A program made the translations under genes and the position numbers. The notes under the pieces are model-generated. The model saw only the letters and a program-made list of their open reading frames with translations, was not told the DNA's origin and did no database searches. 64,000 bases of DNA from NCBI RefSeq assembly GCF_030817535.1, contig NZ_JAUSZL010000002.1:1178001-1242000 (forward strand). The letters run 5' to 3'. Numbering within the stretch: the stretch's first letter is position 1; every line of letters starts with the position of its first letter. This stretch comes from Streptomyces sp. V3I8. GTDB taxonomy: Bacteria; Actinomycetota; Actinomycetes; Streptomycetales; Streptomycetaceae. This document shows positions 11,727-20,041 of the stretch, piece by piece.

Positions 11727-12503
11727 TCACGTCCGCCGGGAGTCCTTCTTGGTCGCCTGGACGAGATTGATGCCGAGCAAAGGACTGCCGTACCAGTAGC
11801 CCGGGCCCAGGGGGCGCAGGGTGCTGTCCCCGCCGAGGTGGGCGACGTACCTCCGAGCGGCGAACCAGAAGTCGGCGACGATCAGGCGGCCGCCCGGCCT
11901 CAGCACGCGCATCGCCTCGTCCAGCGCCTGGTACTGCAGCTCGGGCGGCTCGATGTTGTGGATCGCCAGGGCGCTGGTCACCACGTCGAAGGAGTCGTCC
12001 GCGAAAGGCAACGCGGTCATGTCGGCCGTGTGCACCTCCACCCGGTCCGCCACCCCGGCCGCGGCGGCGTTGGCGAGAGTGATCTCCGGGCGGTTGCCGC
12101 TCTGGTCCTTGCCCGCCCACAGGTCCACGGCGACGGCCTTCCCGTCCGGCAGCCGTTCCGCCGCCGCAACCAGTACCGCGCCACGCCCGCAGCCCAGGTC
12201 CAGCAGCTCCTCGTCGCCCTTGAGGCCGGCCCGGTCCAGCTCCTTCTCCCAGATGGCTAATTTCCCGCGCAGTGTGGTGTGCAGGTATATGCCGGTGCCG
12301 GCGGTCAGCAGCGCGCCCGCGGCCGCCGTCACCGCCCGTCCCCTTCGCCACCGCACGGATGCCAGGCCGAAGGCCGCCGCGGCCGCACCGAGGGTCGAGA
12401 CGAAGCCCGGGGCGTCCACGCCGTACCGGGGCCAGGAGGTCCGAGCCGGTCCGGCGTCGTCGCTGCGGCCGGGCTCGTGCATACCGTTCGCCATATGCGT
12501 CAT
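11727..12503 (-). CDS. Membrane-anchored class I SAM-dependent methyltransferase
   Basis: A 258-residue protein with two hydrophobic stretches near the N terminus (about residues 30-50 and 56-72), then a class I methyltransferase fold. Motif I is LDLGCGRGAVL, motif II VAVDLW, and the post-motif regions are DMTALPFADDSFDVV and RVLRPGGRLIVADFW. It is of the UbiE/Methyltransf_11 type. The start chosen is the first of three in-frame ATGs (12503, 12494, 12482) at the head of MTHMANGMHE. It is transcribed against the PKS block. Its membrane anchor suggests a lipid or quinone-like substrate rather than polyketide O-methylation. It might methylate a lipid phenol from the neighbouring cluster, but that is speculation. 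Confidence 0.82.
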   Translation of the reverse strand: MTHMANGMHEPGRSDDAGPARTSWPRYGVDAPGFVSTLGAAAAAFGLASVRWRRGRAVTAAAGALLTAGTGIYLHTTLRGKLAIWEKELDRAGLKGDEELLDLGCGRGAVLVAAAERLPDGKAVAVDLWAGKDQSGNRPEITLANAAAAGVADRVEVHTADMTALPFADDSFDVVTSALAIHNIEPPELQYQALDEAMRVLRPGGRLIVADFWFAARRYVAHLGGDSTLRPLGPGYWYGSPLLGINLVQATKKDSRRT

Positions 12504-12907
12504 AGCCGCAGTGTGGCATGGGGAAGGGGCCGCACCGCCGTACGGGAGAGGTTTCCGGACGCGGCTGGGGCGGCTCGGGAAAGAGTGCCGGAACACCACC
12601 CGAAGGCCCTCCTCCGGCGGCGATCCCGGAAACTCCACAGGTGCCGTCCGGACGCCCGCGGTCGAGAGGTGAGGACGGCGCACAGCCGCTTCACGCCGAA
12701 GCGGCGCTGCCGGCCGGCGACGGACCGGAAGCGGTTCACCGGGGCGGTTTTCCTGCCCATGACGGGGACCCCGGGAATTCCGAATCCGGCGGCGTTCCGC
12801 GGTTCGGAGTATGCGGACCTGGTCTTTATGAGTGACGTCGGTAACCACCCGGGGCCGGTGGTAGTTGGGAGCGCGAAACCACAGTTCGACGTGACAGGAG
12901 CAGGGCG
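12504..12907. other. 404-bp divergent intergenic region
   Basis: This region separates the methyltransferase (-) from the ACP operon (+). I see no supported gene. It holds an inverted repeat ACCACC-N7-GGTGGT at 12844-12862, about 45 bases before the ACP start, a possible operator. The ribosome-binding site CAGGAGCAGGG is next to the ACP start. No convincing -35/-10 pair was found, although the stretch 12805-12835 is locally less GC-rich. Confidence 0.6.
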
Positions 12908-13192
12908 ATGACGGAACAGACGGACCAGGTGTTCGACGTGCAGGACGTCGCGGTTCTGCTGCAGGAGCACTTCGGCCTTCCGGCGGACGAGCTGACCCCC
13001 ACCACGACCGTCGGGGAACTCGGCCTGGACTCCCTGGGGCTGATGGAGCTGACGGTGATCCTGGAGGAGCGCACCGGCGTCGACATGCACGACCGGATGG
13101 GCGACCTCTCCGCCTCCGACACGCTCACGCAGGTGGCCCGCGCCGTCGGAGGCTCCACCGTGAATGGCTCGCAGGGTCACAGCCCCGAATGA
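12908..13192 (+). CDS. Free-standing acyl carrier protein
   Basis: A 94-residue ACP. The phosphopantetheine site is GLDSLGLMEL with the Ser near residue 41, in a normal four-helix PP-binding domain. It has a good Shine-Dalgarno (GGAGCAGGG) and overlaps the desaturase start by four bases (ATGA), so translation is coupled. It opens a three-gene unit ACP-desaturase-KS with a fatty acyl-AMP ligase opposite. The simplest role is to receive a fatty acyl chain from the ligase, present it to the desaturase and hand it to the PKS. Confidence 0.95.
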   Translation: MTEQTDQVFDVQDVAVLLQEHFGLPADELTPTTTVGELGLDSLGLMELTVILEERTGVDMHDRMGDLSASDTLTQVARAVGGSTVNGSQGHSPE

Positions 13193-14199
13193 CCGCCGAT
13201 CGCATCCCCGCGCGCACCGCCGTCACGCACGTGCGCGGTCGCGTCGATCTGCTCACGGAGCTCGAACCGGTCGTCGCCCGTGAGTTCGACCGGCATCTGG
13301 CGGAGGCCCAGGAGTGGTTTCCGCACCAGTACATTCCGTGGAGCGGCGCCCGCGACTTCGACGGACCCCTGGACGGCGAACCGTGGCAGCCCGGCCAGTC
13401 GGCGCTGACCCCGGCCGTGCGGGACGCGCTGCTGGTGAATCTGCTCACCGAGGACAACCTGCCCAGCTACCACCATGAGATCGCCTCGCGTTTCGGACGG
13501 GACAGCGCCTGGGGAAGCTGGGTGCACCGCTGGACCGCCGAGGAGGGGCGGCACTCCGACGCCCTGCGCGGCTACCTGCACGCGGTACGCGGCGTGGACC
13601 CGGTGGAGCTGGAACGTGCGCGGATGGCACATGTGGGCACCGGCTACGACAGCGGGCAGCCCACCGTCGCGCACGCGCTGGCCTACGTCACGGTCCAGGA
13701 GCTGGCCACCCGCGTGGCCCACCGCAACGCGGGCCAGGCCTGCCGGGATCCGCACGGGACGCGGCTGATGAGCCGTATCGCGGCCGACGAGAACCTGCAC
13801 ATGATCTTCTACCGGACCGTCTGCGCGGACGCGTTCGACCTGGCTCCGGACCGGATGGCCGGCGCCTTCGCGGACGTCGTCTGCGACTTCCGGATGCCCG
13901 GGCACGGCATCCCCGGATTCGGCGGCCGGGCCGCGCGCATCGCGGCGGAGGGCATCTACGACGCGGCCCTGCACCACGACCGCGTGCTGATGCCGTTGCT
14001 GCGCAGCCTGCGATTCATGGAGCGCTCCGGCCTGGGGCCCGGCGGGGAGGAGGCCCTCGACCGCGTCGGCCGGCATCTGGAGACGCTCGCCGACAAGGGC
14101 CGGCGCCTTCAGGAACTGCGCGGCCGGCGCCGGAGTCTCGTGGACCGCGGTGTCCTGCCGGGCAACAACACCAAGGCGGGGGCACCCCATGGGTCGTGA
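13189..14199 (+). CDS. Soluble diiron acyl-ACP desaturase
   Basis: A 336-residue protein of the plant-type/DesA acyl-ACP desaturase family (FA_desaturase_2, ferritin-like four-helix bundle). Iron ligands are visible in LLTEDNLPSYHHE (about 84-96), TAEEGRHSDAL (about 118-128) and AADENLHMIFYR (about 196-207), giving the paired E/ExxH arrangement. It inserts a cis double bond into an acyl chain bound to ACP, with O2 and ferredoxin. It overlaps the ACP start side by 4 bases and the KS by 11 bases, so the three proteins are made together. Mycobacterial DesA proteins are the closest family comparison. This strongly suggests that the starter unit is unsaturated. The double-bond position cannot be predicted. 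Confidence 0.93.
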   Translation: MTADRIPARTAVTHVRGRVDLLTELEPVVAREFDRHLAEAQEWFPHQYIPWSGARDFDGPLDGEPWQPGQSALTPAVRDALLVNLLTEDNLPSYHHEIASRFGRDSAWGSWVHRWTAEEGRHSDALRGYLHAVRGVDPVELERARMAHVGTGYDSGQPTVAHALAYVTVQELATRVAHRNAGQACRDPHGTRLMSRIAADENLHMIFYRTVCADAFDLAPDRMAGAFADVVCDFRMPGHGIPGFGGRAARIAAEGIYDAALHHDRVLMPLLRSLRFMERSGLGPGGEEALDRVGRHLETLADKGRRLQELRGRRRSLVDRGVLPGNNTKAGAPHGS

Positions 14200-15409
14200 G
14201 GTGGCCGTCACCGGCCTCGGCCTGATCACACCGGCCGGCGACACCCCGGACACGAACTGGAAGACGCTGGTACGGGGCAGGTCGCTGGCCGCCCGGAACC
14301 CGGAGTTCGAGGGACTGCCCGTCGACATCTCCTGCGATGTGCGGGACTTCGAGCCGCAGACGGAGCTCGGCCCCCGGCTCACCCGCCGCCTGGACCGGTT
14401 CGCGCATCTCGGCCTGGTGGCCGCCCGCCGCGCGGTGGCGGACGCGCGGCTCGGCATCGGGGACTGTCCCCCGGAACGCGTCGGAGTCGTCCTCGGCGTG
14501 GGCTCCAACAGCCTGCGCACCTACGTCGCGGAGTTCACCAGGCTGGGCGAGGGCCGCCCCAGGGCGGTCTCACCGCTCGCGCTGCCGCGCAGTGTGCCGA
14601 ACATGGTGGCCGGTGAGATCGCCCTCGACGTAGGGGCGCGGGGACCGAACTTCACCGTCTCCAGCGCCTGCGCGTCGGGAGGTACGGCACTGGGTGTGGC
14701 CCGGGGCATGCTGCTGGGCGGCATGTGCGACGTCGTCCTCGCGGGCGGCAGCGACTCGTGGTCGCGCATGACCGCCACCTGTTTCGGGCAGATGCGTGCG
14801 CTGTCCTCCCGTACGGACCGGCCCGAACGGGCCGCACGGCCCTTCGACCGTGACCGCGACGGCTTCGTCCTCGCGGAGGGAGCGGCCGTACTGGTCCTCG
14901 AACGTCTCGACCACGCACGGGCCCGGGGAGCACGCCCGCGGGCCCTGCTGTGCGGCTACGGCGCCTCGGCCGACGCCCACCACCCCACGGCGCCGCACCC
15001 CGAGGGGAGGGGCGCCGAGCAGGCGGTGCGGCAGGCACTGGCCGACGCGGGACGCGCACCCGAGGAGGTCGGACACGTCAACGCGCACGGCACGGCGACT
15101 GTGCTGGGGGACGCCGCCGAGGCCAGGATGCTCCGGCGGGTCTTCGCGGCGGCCCCGCCCGCGGTGACGGCGTCCAAGAGCGTCGTCGGCCATGCGCTGG
15201 GGGCGGCCGGGGCCATCGAGGCGGCGTTCACCGTGCTGGCGCTGGAGCGCCAGGAGGTGCCCCCGACGGCCAATCTCGCCGAGCAGGATCCAGGGCATGA
15301 ACTGGACGTGGTCACCGGCCGCCCCCGTGCGGCCCGCTTCGACCTCGCGCTGTCCACGTCCTTCGGCTTCGGCGGACAGAACGCGGCGCTGCTCCTCAGT
15401 ACGGTGTGA
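14189..15409 (+). CDS. FabF-type beta-ketoacyl-ACP synthase (stand-alone KS)
   Basis: A 406-residue KAS II-like condensing enzyme. The catalytic triad is complete: Cys in SSACASGG (about residue 161), His in NAHGTAT, and His in VVGHALGAAG. The C-terminal FGFGGQNA loop is normal. Start ATG 14189 lies inside the desaturase gene (11-base overlap). Partner of a dedicated ACP and desaturase, it could extend the starter by two carbons, or pass the acyl chain to the first PKS ACP. A terminator-like hairpin follows directly. It differs from type II aromatic KSalpha: there is no KSbeta partner. Confidence 0.94.
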   Translation: MGREVAVTGLGLITPAGDTPDTNWKTLVRGRSLAARNPEFEGLPVDISCDVRDFEPQTELGPRLTRRLDRFAHLGLVAARRAVADARLGIGDCPPERVGVVLGVGSNSLRTYVAEFTRLGEGRPRAVSPLALPRSVPNMVAGEIALDVGARGPNFTVSSACASGGTALGVARGMLLGGMCDVVLAGGSDSWSRMTATCFGQMRALSSRTDRPERAARPFDRDRDGFVLAEGAAVLVLERLDHARARGARPRALLCGYGASADAHHPTAPHPEGRGAEQAVRQALADAGRAPEEVGHVNAHGTATVLGDAAEARMLRRVFAAAPPAVTASKSVVGHALGAAGAIEAAFTVLALERQEVPPTANLAEQDPGHELDVVTGRPRAARFDLALSTSFGFGGQNAALLLSTV

Positions 15410-15411
15410 CA

Positions 15412-15438
15412 CCGGGCCCCTTCCTGCGGGGTGCCCGG
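15412..15438. terminator. Hairpin between convergent KS and acyl-AMP ligase genes
   Basis: A stem CCGGGC(-)CCC / GGGGTGCCCGG with a one-base bulge fills much of the 48-base gap between converging stops, so it is probably bidirectional. Confidence 0.6.
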
Positions 15439-15457
15439 ACGTGGTCCTGACGTGTCG

Positions 15458-17269
15458 TCACTGCCCGGGAGCGGTCGCCCGGACCAACCGGTGCGCTTCG
15501 TAGGCCTCCCGGCATGCCGTGCGCCGGAGCTTTCCGCTGCTGGTCATGGGCAGGGTTCCGGCCCGCACGGCAACCAGCTCGTGCAAATCGACACCGTGCC
15601 TGGTCATCAGGGCCGTGCGCACCGCCCGCTCCGCGTCCGCGCCCGTCGTCGGCTCGCGTACGGCCCTGAGGTTCACCTCGGCGACCACGACCAGGCGTTC
15701 ACGGCCGGCGGACTCGAACCGGAAGGCAGCGATCCGGCCCGGCCGGAAGGCCGGCGCGGCGGCCGAGACGGTGGCCTCCAGGTCGGTGGGCCAGTGGTTC
15801 CGGCCGTTGATGATGACGACGTCCTTGACGCGGCCGGTCACGTACAGCTGACCGTCCGCCAGGAAGCCGAGGTCCCCGGTGCGCAGCCAGGCGCCGTCCG
15901 CGTCGTCGCCCATCCCCTGGGGCCGGTCGTGGAAGGTCCCGACGGTGGGGTCTCCCGCGTAGCCGGGGCTCACGTTGCCGCCGCAGGTCCAGATCTCGCC
16001 GACGCGGTGGTCGGGCAGGACCTGCCCGGCCGGGTCGGTGACACAGACCCGCTGCTCCACGGGCACTCCGCAGCTGACCAGTTCGACGACCCGCTCGGCC
16101 GCCGCACCCGTGCCCACGGCGGTGTCCGTGTCCGTGACGACCGCGTGTCCGCGGGCCAGGGCCTCCCGGTCGCAGGTGAGCACGCGCGGTGCCTCGTCCA
16201 CGGGCACATAGGTGACCACGAGGGTGGCCTCGGCGAGACCGTAGGACGGGGTGTGCGCTTCGGGGCGGAACCCGCAGCGCGCGAAGTGCTCGGTGAAGCG
16301 GCGCAGGCTCGACGCCCGGACCGGTTCACCGCCGTTGCCCAGGGTGGTCAGGCTGGACAGGTCGAGGTCGTCCAGCGCGGTTCCCTTCACCCGCTCCACG
16401 CACAGGTCGAGGTTGAAGCACGGCCCGGTGGTGATGGTGCCGCGCCACCGGCTGATCGCGCCGAGGTAGGTGAGGGGCCTGCGGATGAAGTCGGCCGGCC
16501 CCATCAGGACGCAGGAGGCCCCCAGCCCGACGGGTCCCAGCACCCCGGCCATCAGCCCCAGATCGTGGTAGAGCGGCAGCCAGCTGACGACGACGCTCGA
16601 CGGGCCGGTCCGGGAGGCGGTACTCAACTGGGCCACGGCCCGGGCGATGTTGCCGTGCGTGATCTGCACGCCGCGGGGCGCGGACGTCGACCCGGAGGTG
16701 TACTGCAGATACGCGACCGCCTCCGGACGCAGGTCGGGGGGAAGCCGGTCGTCGCACCGGTCGCCGGGCACCTGGTCGGTCCGGACCACGTCGAGGGCGG
16801 CGAGCCGCGGGTCGCCGGCCAGCAGGCGGCGTACGTCCTGGTCGCCCGCGTCGTCGGTGAGCACCGCTTCGACGCCGCCACCGGACAGCACCGCCGAAAG
16901 ACGCTCGGCGCCCCACACCGAGTCGGCCTCGCACAGGGGGACGGCGACGACTCCCGCGTACAGACAGGCGAGGAAGGCCACGACGTACTGCGGACCCTGC
17001 GGGTACACCAGGGCCACCCGGCGCCCGGCCCCGCACCGCGACCGCAGTTCGGCGGCGACGGCGCGGACCCGGCGGTCCAGCTCGCCGTAGGTCCAGGTGA
17101 GCGGCTCGTCCACGGTTCCGCCCCGCCTGCCGACGAAGCGGTAGGCGACGGCGGAGGACCGGTCGTGCGCGAGGCCGCGCAGCCGCACCACGGGATGGTG
17201 CGCCGGCAGGGCGGACCAGGCCGGCACTGCGTCGACGGCCTGGGAGGATTCGGTGAGTGAAGCCGACAC
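15458..17269 (-). CDS. Fatty acyl-AMP ligase (FAAL)
   Basis: A 603-residue ANL-superfamily enzyme. The P-loop QYTSGSTSAPRG is near residue 182. The region TGPCFNLDLCVERV is typical of FAALs, which make acyl-AMP and pass it to an ACP rather than CoA. PSYGLAEATL and LRTGDLGFL follow, and the C-terminal domain has the late Lys in SSGKLRRTA. The GTG start at 17269 was chosen because GAGGAG lies ~10 bases upstream and the first residues match the usual N terminus; the open frame continues further but without homology. The phenol hydroxylase gene ends 41 bases upstream on the same strand, forming a two-gene unit. It should activate a free fatty acid for the adjacent ACP/desaturase and the trans-AT PKS. 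Confidence 0.93.
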   Translation of the reverse strand: MSASLTESSQAVDAVPAWSALPAHHPVVRLRGLAHDRSSAVAYRFVGRRGGTVDEPLTWTYGELDRRVRAVAAELRSRCGAGRRVALVYPQGPQYVVAFLACLYAGVVAVPLCEADSVWGAERLSAVLSGGGVEAVLTDDAGDQDVRRLLAGDPRLAALDVVRTDQVPGDRCDDRLPPDLRPEAVAYLQYTSGSTSAPRGVQITHGNIARAVAQLSTASRTGPSSVVVSWLPLYHDLGLMAGVLGPVGLGASCVLMGPADFIRRPLTYLGAISRWRGTITTGPCFNLDLCVERVKGTALDDLDLSSLTTLGNGGEPVRASSLRRFTEHFARCGFRPEAHTPSYGLAEATLVVTYVPVDEAPRVLTCDREALARGHAVVTDTDTAVGTGAAAERVVELVSCGVPVEQRVCVTDPAGQVLPDHRVGEIWTCGGNVSPGYAGDPTVGTFHDRPQGMGDDADGAWLRTGDLGFLADGQLYVTGRVKDVVIINGRNHWPTDLEATVSAAAPAFRPGRIAAFRFESAGRERLVVVAEVNLRAVREPTTGADAERAVRTALMTRHGVDLHELVAVRAGTLPMTSSGKLRRTACREAYEAHRLVRATAPGQ

Positions 17270-17310
17270 GGTCCGGGTTCTCCTCTGTCTCGGTCGGTGA
17301 AAAGGGCGTT

Positions 17311-18879
17311 TCAGGGCAGCCGCACGAGGGCCGGGGCGAATCCGGCCGGCGGCGGCGGGAGTTCGGCGCCCGCGGAGGCGGCGGCGTACACGTAGGCGTC
17401 GGGGCGCAGCGCGACGGTGGCCGCGCGGTGTGCGGCGAGCCAGGGCAGCAGGATGTTGTCGGTGTCGACGACGGTGTCCGCCGCCGGGCGGGACCCGGCG
17501 GGCACGACGGTGAGGGACGGGACGTTCCACCGGGGCTGCGGGGTGGCGGCGGTGCGCGCGTGCAGCAGCAGCCAGCCGCCGCCGAGCACCTCGTCCAGCC
17601 GTACGTGCCTCCCGTCGGACGCGGTGACCCGGGGCTGCGGGACCTGGCAGCCGGAGGCGCGGGTCCGGGGGCGGGCCTGGAGTCCGGTGTCGTAGCGGGC
17701 GACGGGGATCCAGTGGGAGTCCTGCAGCCACTGGGTGAAACCCGGTACGCGGTTGAGGAGCGGAAGCACGCTGTCCCGCAGCCAGGTGAGGGGGCGCCGG
17801 CGTTCGGTGATGATCCGGCCGACGAACACCGCGCGCCTGGTCACCTCCACGACATGCGGTCTGCGCTCGGCCTCGTAGCTGTCCAGGACCGACGCGGGCA
17901 GCTCGCCGCGCAGCACGGAATCCAGTTTCCAGCAGAGGTTGCCGACGTCGCGCACCCCGGCCGCCATGCCCTGGCCGATCCACGGCGGCATGGCGTGGGC
18001 CGCGTCGCCCGCGAGGAAGACGCGTCCTGCCCGGAAGCGGTCCGCGCAGCGGACGTGGTGGCTGTAGACGGTGGCCCGCACGCTCCTGATGCTGTCCGGG
18101 CCGATTCCGTAGCGGGCCACCAGCGCGTGGATCGCCTCCTCGGTCGTCAGGTGGTCCTCGTCGTCGGCCGGCAGGACGGGGAACTCCCAGCGGTGGTGTC
18201 CGAGCGGTGTCGGACAGTCGACCGCCGGGCGGGCCGGGTCGCAGCGGAAGCGCAGCCGGTCGTGGTCCGGCCACGGCCTGAGCATCTCCGTGTCGACGAC
18301 CACCCAGCGGTCCTCGTACGTGCGCCCCGCGTACCCCACGCCGAGCTGTGTCCGGGTGCGGCTGGCGCCGCCGTCGGCCGCGATGACGTACGAGGCGCGC
18401 AGCCGGTCCGGGGCGCCGGCGGGGCCGGCCACCGTCAGGTCGACGCCTTCCGCGTCCTGGCGCACACCCAGGCACTCGTGCCGCGGCAGCACCGTCACGT
18501 TGGGGTAGCGGGCCGCTCCCTCGCGCAGTACCCGTTCCACCGCGGGCTGGTAGAGGAACAGCTGCGGCGCGTGACCGTGCCCGCGCGGGGTGGGGCAGGC
18601 GCGGATGAAGACACGGCCGCGCGCGTCCACGAAGTCCACCGGCCGCTCAGCGAGCATGTCCTCCTTCAGCCGCTCGGCGAGTCCGGCGCGCTGCCAGATC
18701 CGCATCACCTCCTCGTCGGTGGAGATGGCGCGGGCGCGGGGGTAGACCTCGGCGTCACGCTCCAGCACCACGACGTTCAGGCCACGCGCGCCCAGCAGGT
18801 TCGCCGCCGTCACGCCCGTCGGCCCGTACCCGATGACGGCCACGTCGTACGCGGCGTCCTGGCTCCCTGTCGCCCTCAT
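17311..18879 (-). CDS. FAD-dependent aromatic monooxygenase (MhpA/phenol hydroxylase-like)
   Basis: A 522-residue group A flavoprotein monooxygenase. The N-terminal FAD fingerprint is GYGPTG (about 16-21) with VVVLERD. The second FAD motif is GDAAHAMPPWIGQGM, followed by GVRDVGNLCWKL. The C-terminal thioredoxin-like extension is as in MhpA, PheA and rifampicin monooxygenases. MhpA hydroxylates 3-(3-hydroxyphenyl)propionate, a meta-alkylphenol, next to the OH to give a 3-alkylcatechol. The best start is ATG 18879; TTG 18891 would add four residues, and neither has a strong Shine-Dalgarno. It is divergent from an ACMSD-type decarboxylase and upstream of the FAAL. In context, it may hydroxylate a 3-alkenylphenol. 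Confidence 0.9.
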   Translation of the reverse strand: MRATGSQDAAYDVAVIGYGPTGVTAANLLGARGLNVVVLERDAEVYPRARAISTDEEVMRIWQRAGLAERLKEDMLAERPVDFVDARGRVFIRACPTPRGHGHAPQLFLYQPAVERVLREGAARYPNVTVLPRHECLGVRQDAEGVDLTVAGPAGAPDRLRASYVIAADGGASRTRTQLGVGYAGRTYEDRWVVVDTEMLRPWPDHDRLRFRCDPARPAVDCPTPLGHHRWEFPVLPADDEDHLTTEEAIHALVARYGIGPDSIRSVRATVYSHHVRCADRFRAGRVFLAGDAAHAMPPWIGQGMAAGVRDVGNLCWKLDSVLRGELPASVLDSYEAERRPHVVEVTRRAVFVGRIITERRRPLTWLRDSVLPLLNRVPGFTQWLQDSHWIPVARYDTGLQARPRTRASGCQVPQPRVTASDGRHVRLDEVLGGGWLLLHARTAATPQPRWNVPSLTVVPAGSRPAADTVVDTDNILLPWLAAHRAATVALRPDAYVYAAASAGAELPPPPAGFAPALVRLP

Positions 18880-18886
18880 GGCCGGT

Positions 18887-18898
18887 GGCAACGTTGCC
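18887..18898. promoter_or_regulatory. 12-bp perfect palindrome in the divergent promoter region
   Basis: GGCAACGTTGCC lies at the 5' edge of the monooxygenase gene, 8 bases before its ATG and 82 bases before the divergent amidohydrolase. It is a possible repressor operator controlling both directions. No matching second copy was noticed in the window. Confidence 0.4.
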
Positions 18899-18980
18899 CA
18901 CCACCCGTCATGTCGTTCCCCTCATGTCCGTTCCCCGCCTTCGGCCGGACTCGGCCGAACCCGACCCAGGAGACCGCCAC

Positions 18981-20021
18981 GTGACCGGCTCCGGCTCCAT
19001 CCGCCGCATCGACGTCCACCAGCATCTGCTCCCGCCCTTCTACCGCGGCCTCCTCGCCAGGTCGGGCATCACCGGGGCGGGCGGCCGCGCCCTGCCCGAC
19101 TGGAGTGCCGAGGCGGCGCTGCGGTTCATGGATCTGCTGGGGACGGCCACCGCCTTCGTGTCCCTCTCCACACCCGGCACCGGCTTCCTCACCGATCCGG
19201 GCGAGGCCGTCGCCCTGGCGCGCCGCCTCAACGACTTCTCCGCGTCCCTCCCGGCCGAACACCCGGGCCGGTTCGGCTGGTTCGCCACCCTGCCCATGCC
19301 CGACGCCGTCGCCTCCGCCGCCGAGGCCGCGCGGGCCCTGGACCGGCTCGACGCCGACGGCGTCACGCTGCTCGCCAACAACCGGGGCACCTACCTCGGC
19401 GCGGACGGCCAGGACGTCCTGTGGCGGACCCTGGACGACCGCGCCGCCGTCGTGCTGGTCCACCCGGCCGACCTGCCCGCACCGGCCGTCCAGGACATTC
19501 CGCCGTTCGCCGCGGACTTCCTCCTGGACACCACACGGGCCGCGTACCTGCTGGTACGGAACGGCGTCGTCCGCCGTCATCCGGGCATCCGGTTCATCCT
19601 CGGCCACGCGGGCGGCTTCGTGCCGTACGCCTCCCACCGCATGGCCGTCGCGATCGCCGCCGACACCGGCCGCAGCCCGCTGGACGTCCTGGACGACTTC
19701 CGCGCCTTCTACTTCGACACCGCCCTGTCCTCCAGCCCCGCCGCCCTGCCCACCCTGCTCGCCTTCGCCCGCCCCGGGCACGTCCTGTTCGGCAGCGACT
19801 GGCCCTTCGCCCCCGCGCCGGCCGGCCAGTACTTCGCCACGGGCCTCGACACGGGCGTCGGTCCGGACACCCTGACGGCGGTCAACCGGACCAGCGCCGG
19901 GGCTCTCTTCCCCCGTCTCGGCGGGGCGGGGGTGCCGGCCCCCCGGACGGACCTGCGCCGGGGCGCGCAGCGCACCCTCGCCCGTCTCATGTTCAGACTG
20001 GTGCAGCCCCGCACCGGCTGA
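18981..20021 (+). CDS. Amidohydrolase-family (ACMSD / 6-methylsalicylate decarboxylase-like) enzyme
   Basis: A 346-residue amidohydrolase_2 TIM barrel. Metal ligands fit the non-oxidative decarboxylase branch: the first strand DVHQHLLP gives HxH, the later His is in LGHAGG, and the Asp is in FGSDWPF. Members remove CO2 from aminocarboxymuconate, gamma-resorcylate, orsellinate or 6-methylsalicylate. The GTG start at 18981 was chosen for the AGGAG 10 bases upstream; an ATG at 18924 is possible but lacks one. It is divergent from the flavin monooxygenase and convergent, with a 20-base gap, on the releasing PKS. In that context, decarboxylation of an alkylsalicylate to an alkylphenol is the natural hypothesis. 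It could instead be a hydrolase. Confidence 0.85.
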   Translation: MTGSGSIRRIDVHQHLLPPFYRGLLARSGITGAGGRALPDWSAEAALRFMDLLGTATAFVSLSTPGTGFLTDPGEAVALARRLNDFSASLPAEHPGRFGWFATLPMPDAVASAAEAARALDRLDADGVTLLANNRGTYLGADGQDVLWRTLDDRAAVVLVHPADLPAPAVQDIPPFAADFLLDTTRAAYLLVRNGVVRRHPGIRFILGHAGGFVPYASHRMAVAIAADTGRSPLDVLDDFRAFYFDTALSSSPAALPTLLAFARPGHVLFGSDWPFAPAPAGQYFATGLDTGVGPDTLTAVNRTSAGALFPRLGGAGVPAPRTDLRRGAQRTLARLMFRLVQPRTG

Positions 20022-20041
20022 GGGCCGCTTCCGGGGGCGGA

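Noticed and set aside
12279..12911. + strand frame running over the methyltransferase start and the intergenic region
   Set aside because: Arg-rich, no domain, overlaps the methyltransferase. The ACP has its own clear start at 12908.
15431..17260. Long + strand open frame across the FAAL gene
   Set aside because: It is a GC-rich antisense shadow without domains, with low-complexity Arg/Gly/Pro-rich translation. The - strand FAAL has complete motifs.
18885..18980. Longer N terminus for the amidohydrolase (frame open from 18885, or ATG 18924)
   Set aside because: The GTG at 18981 has AGGAG at good spacing and begins the metal-binding strand closely, as in the family.
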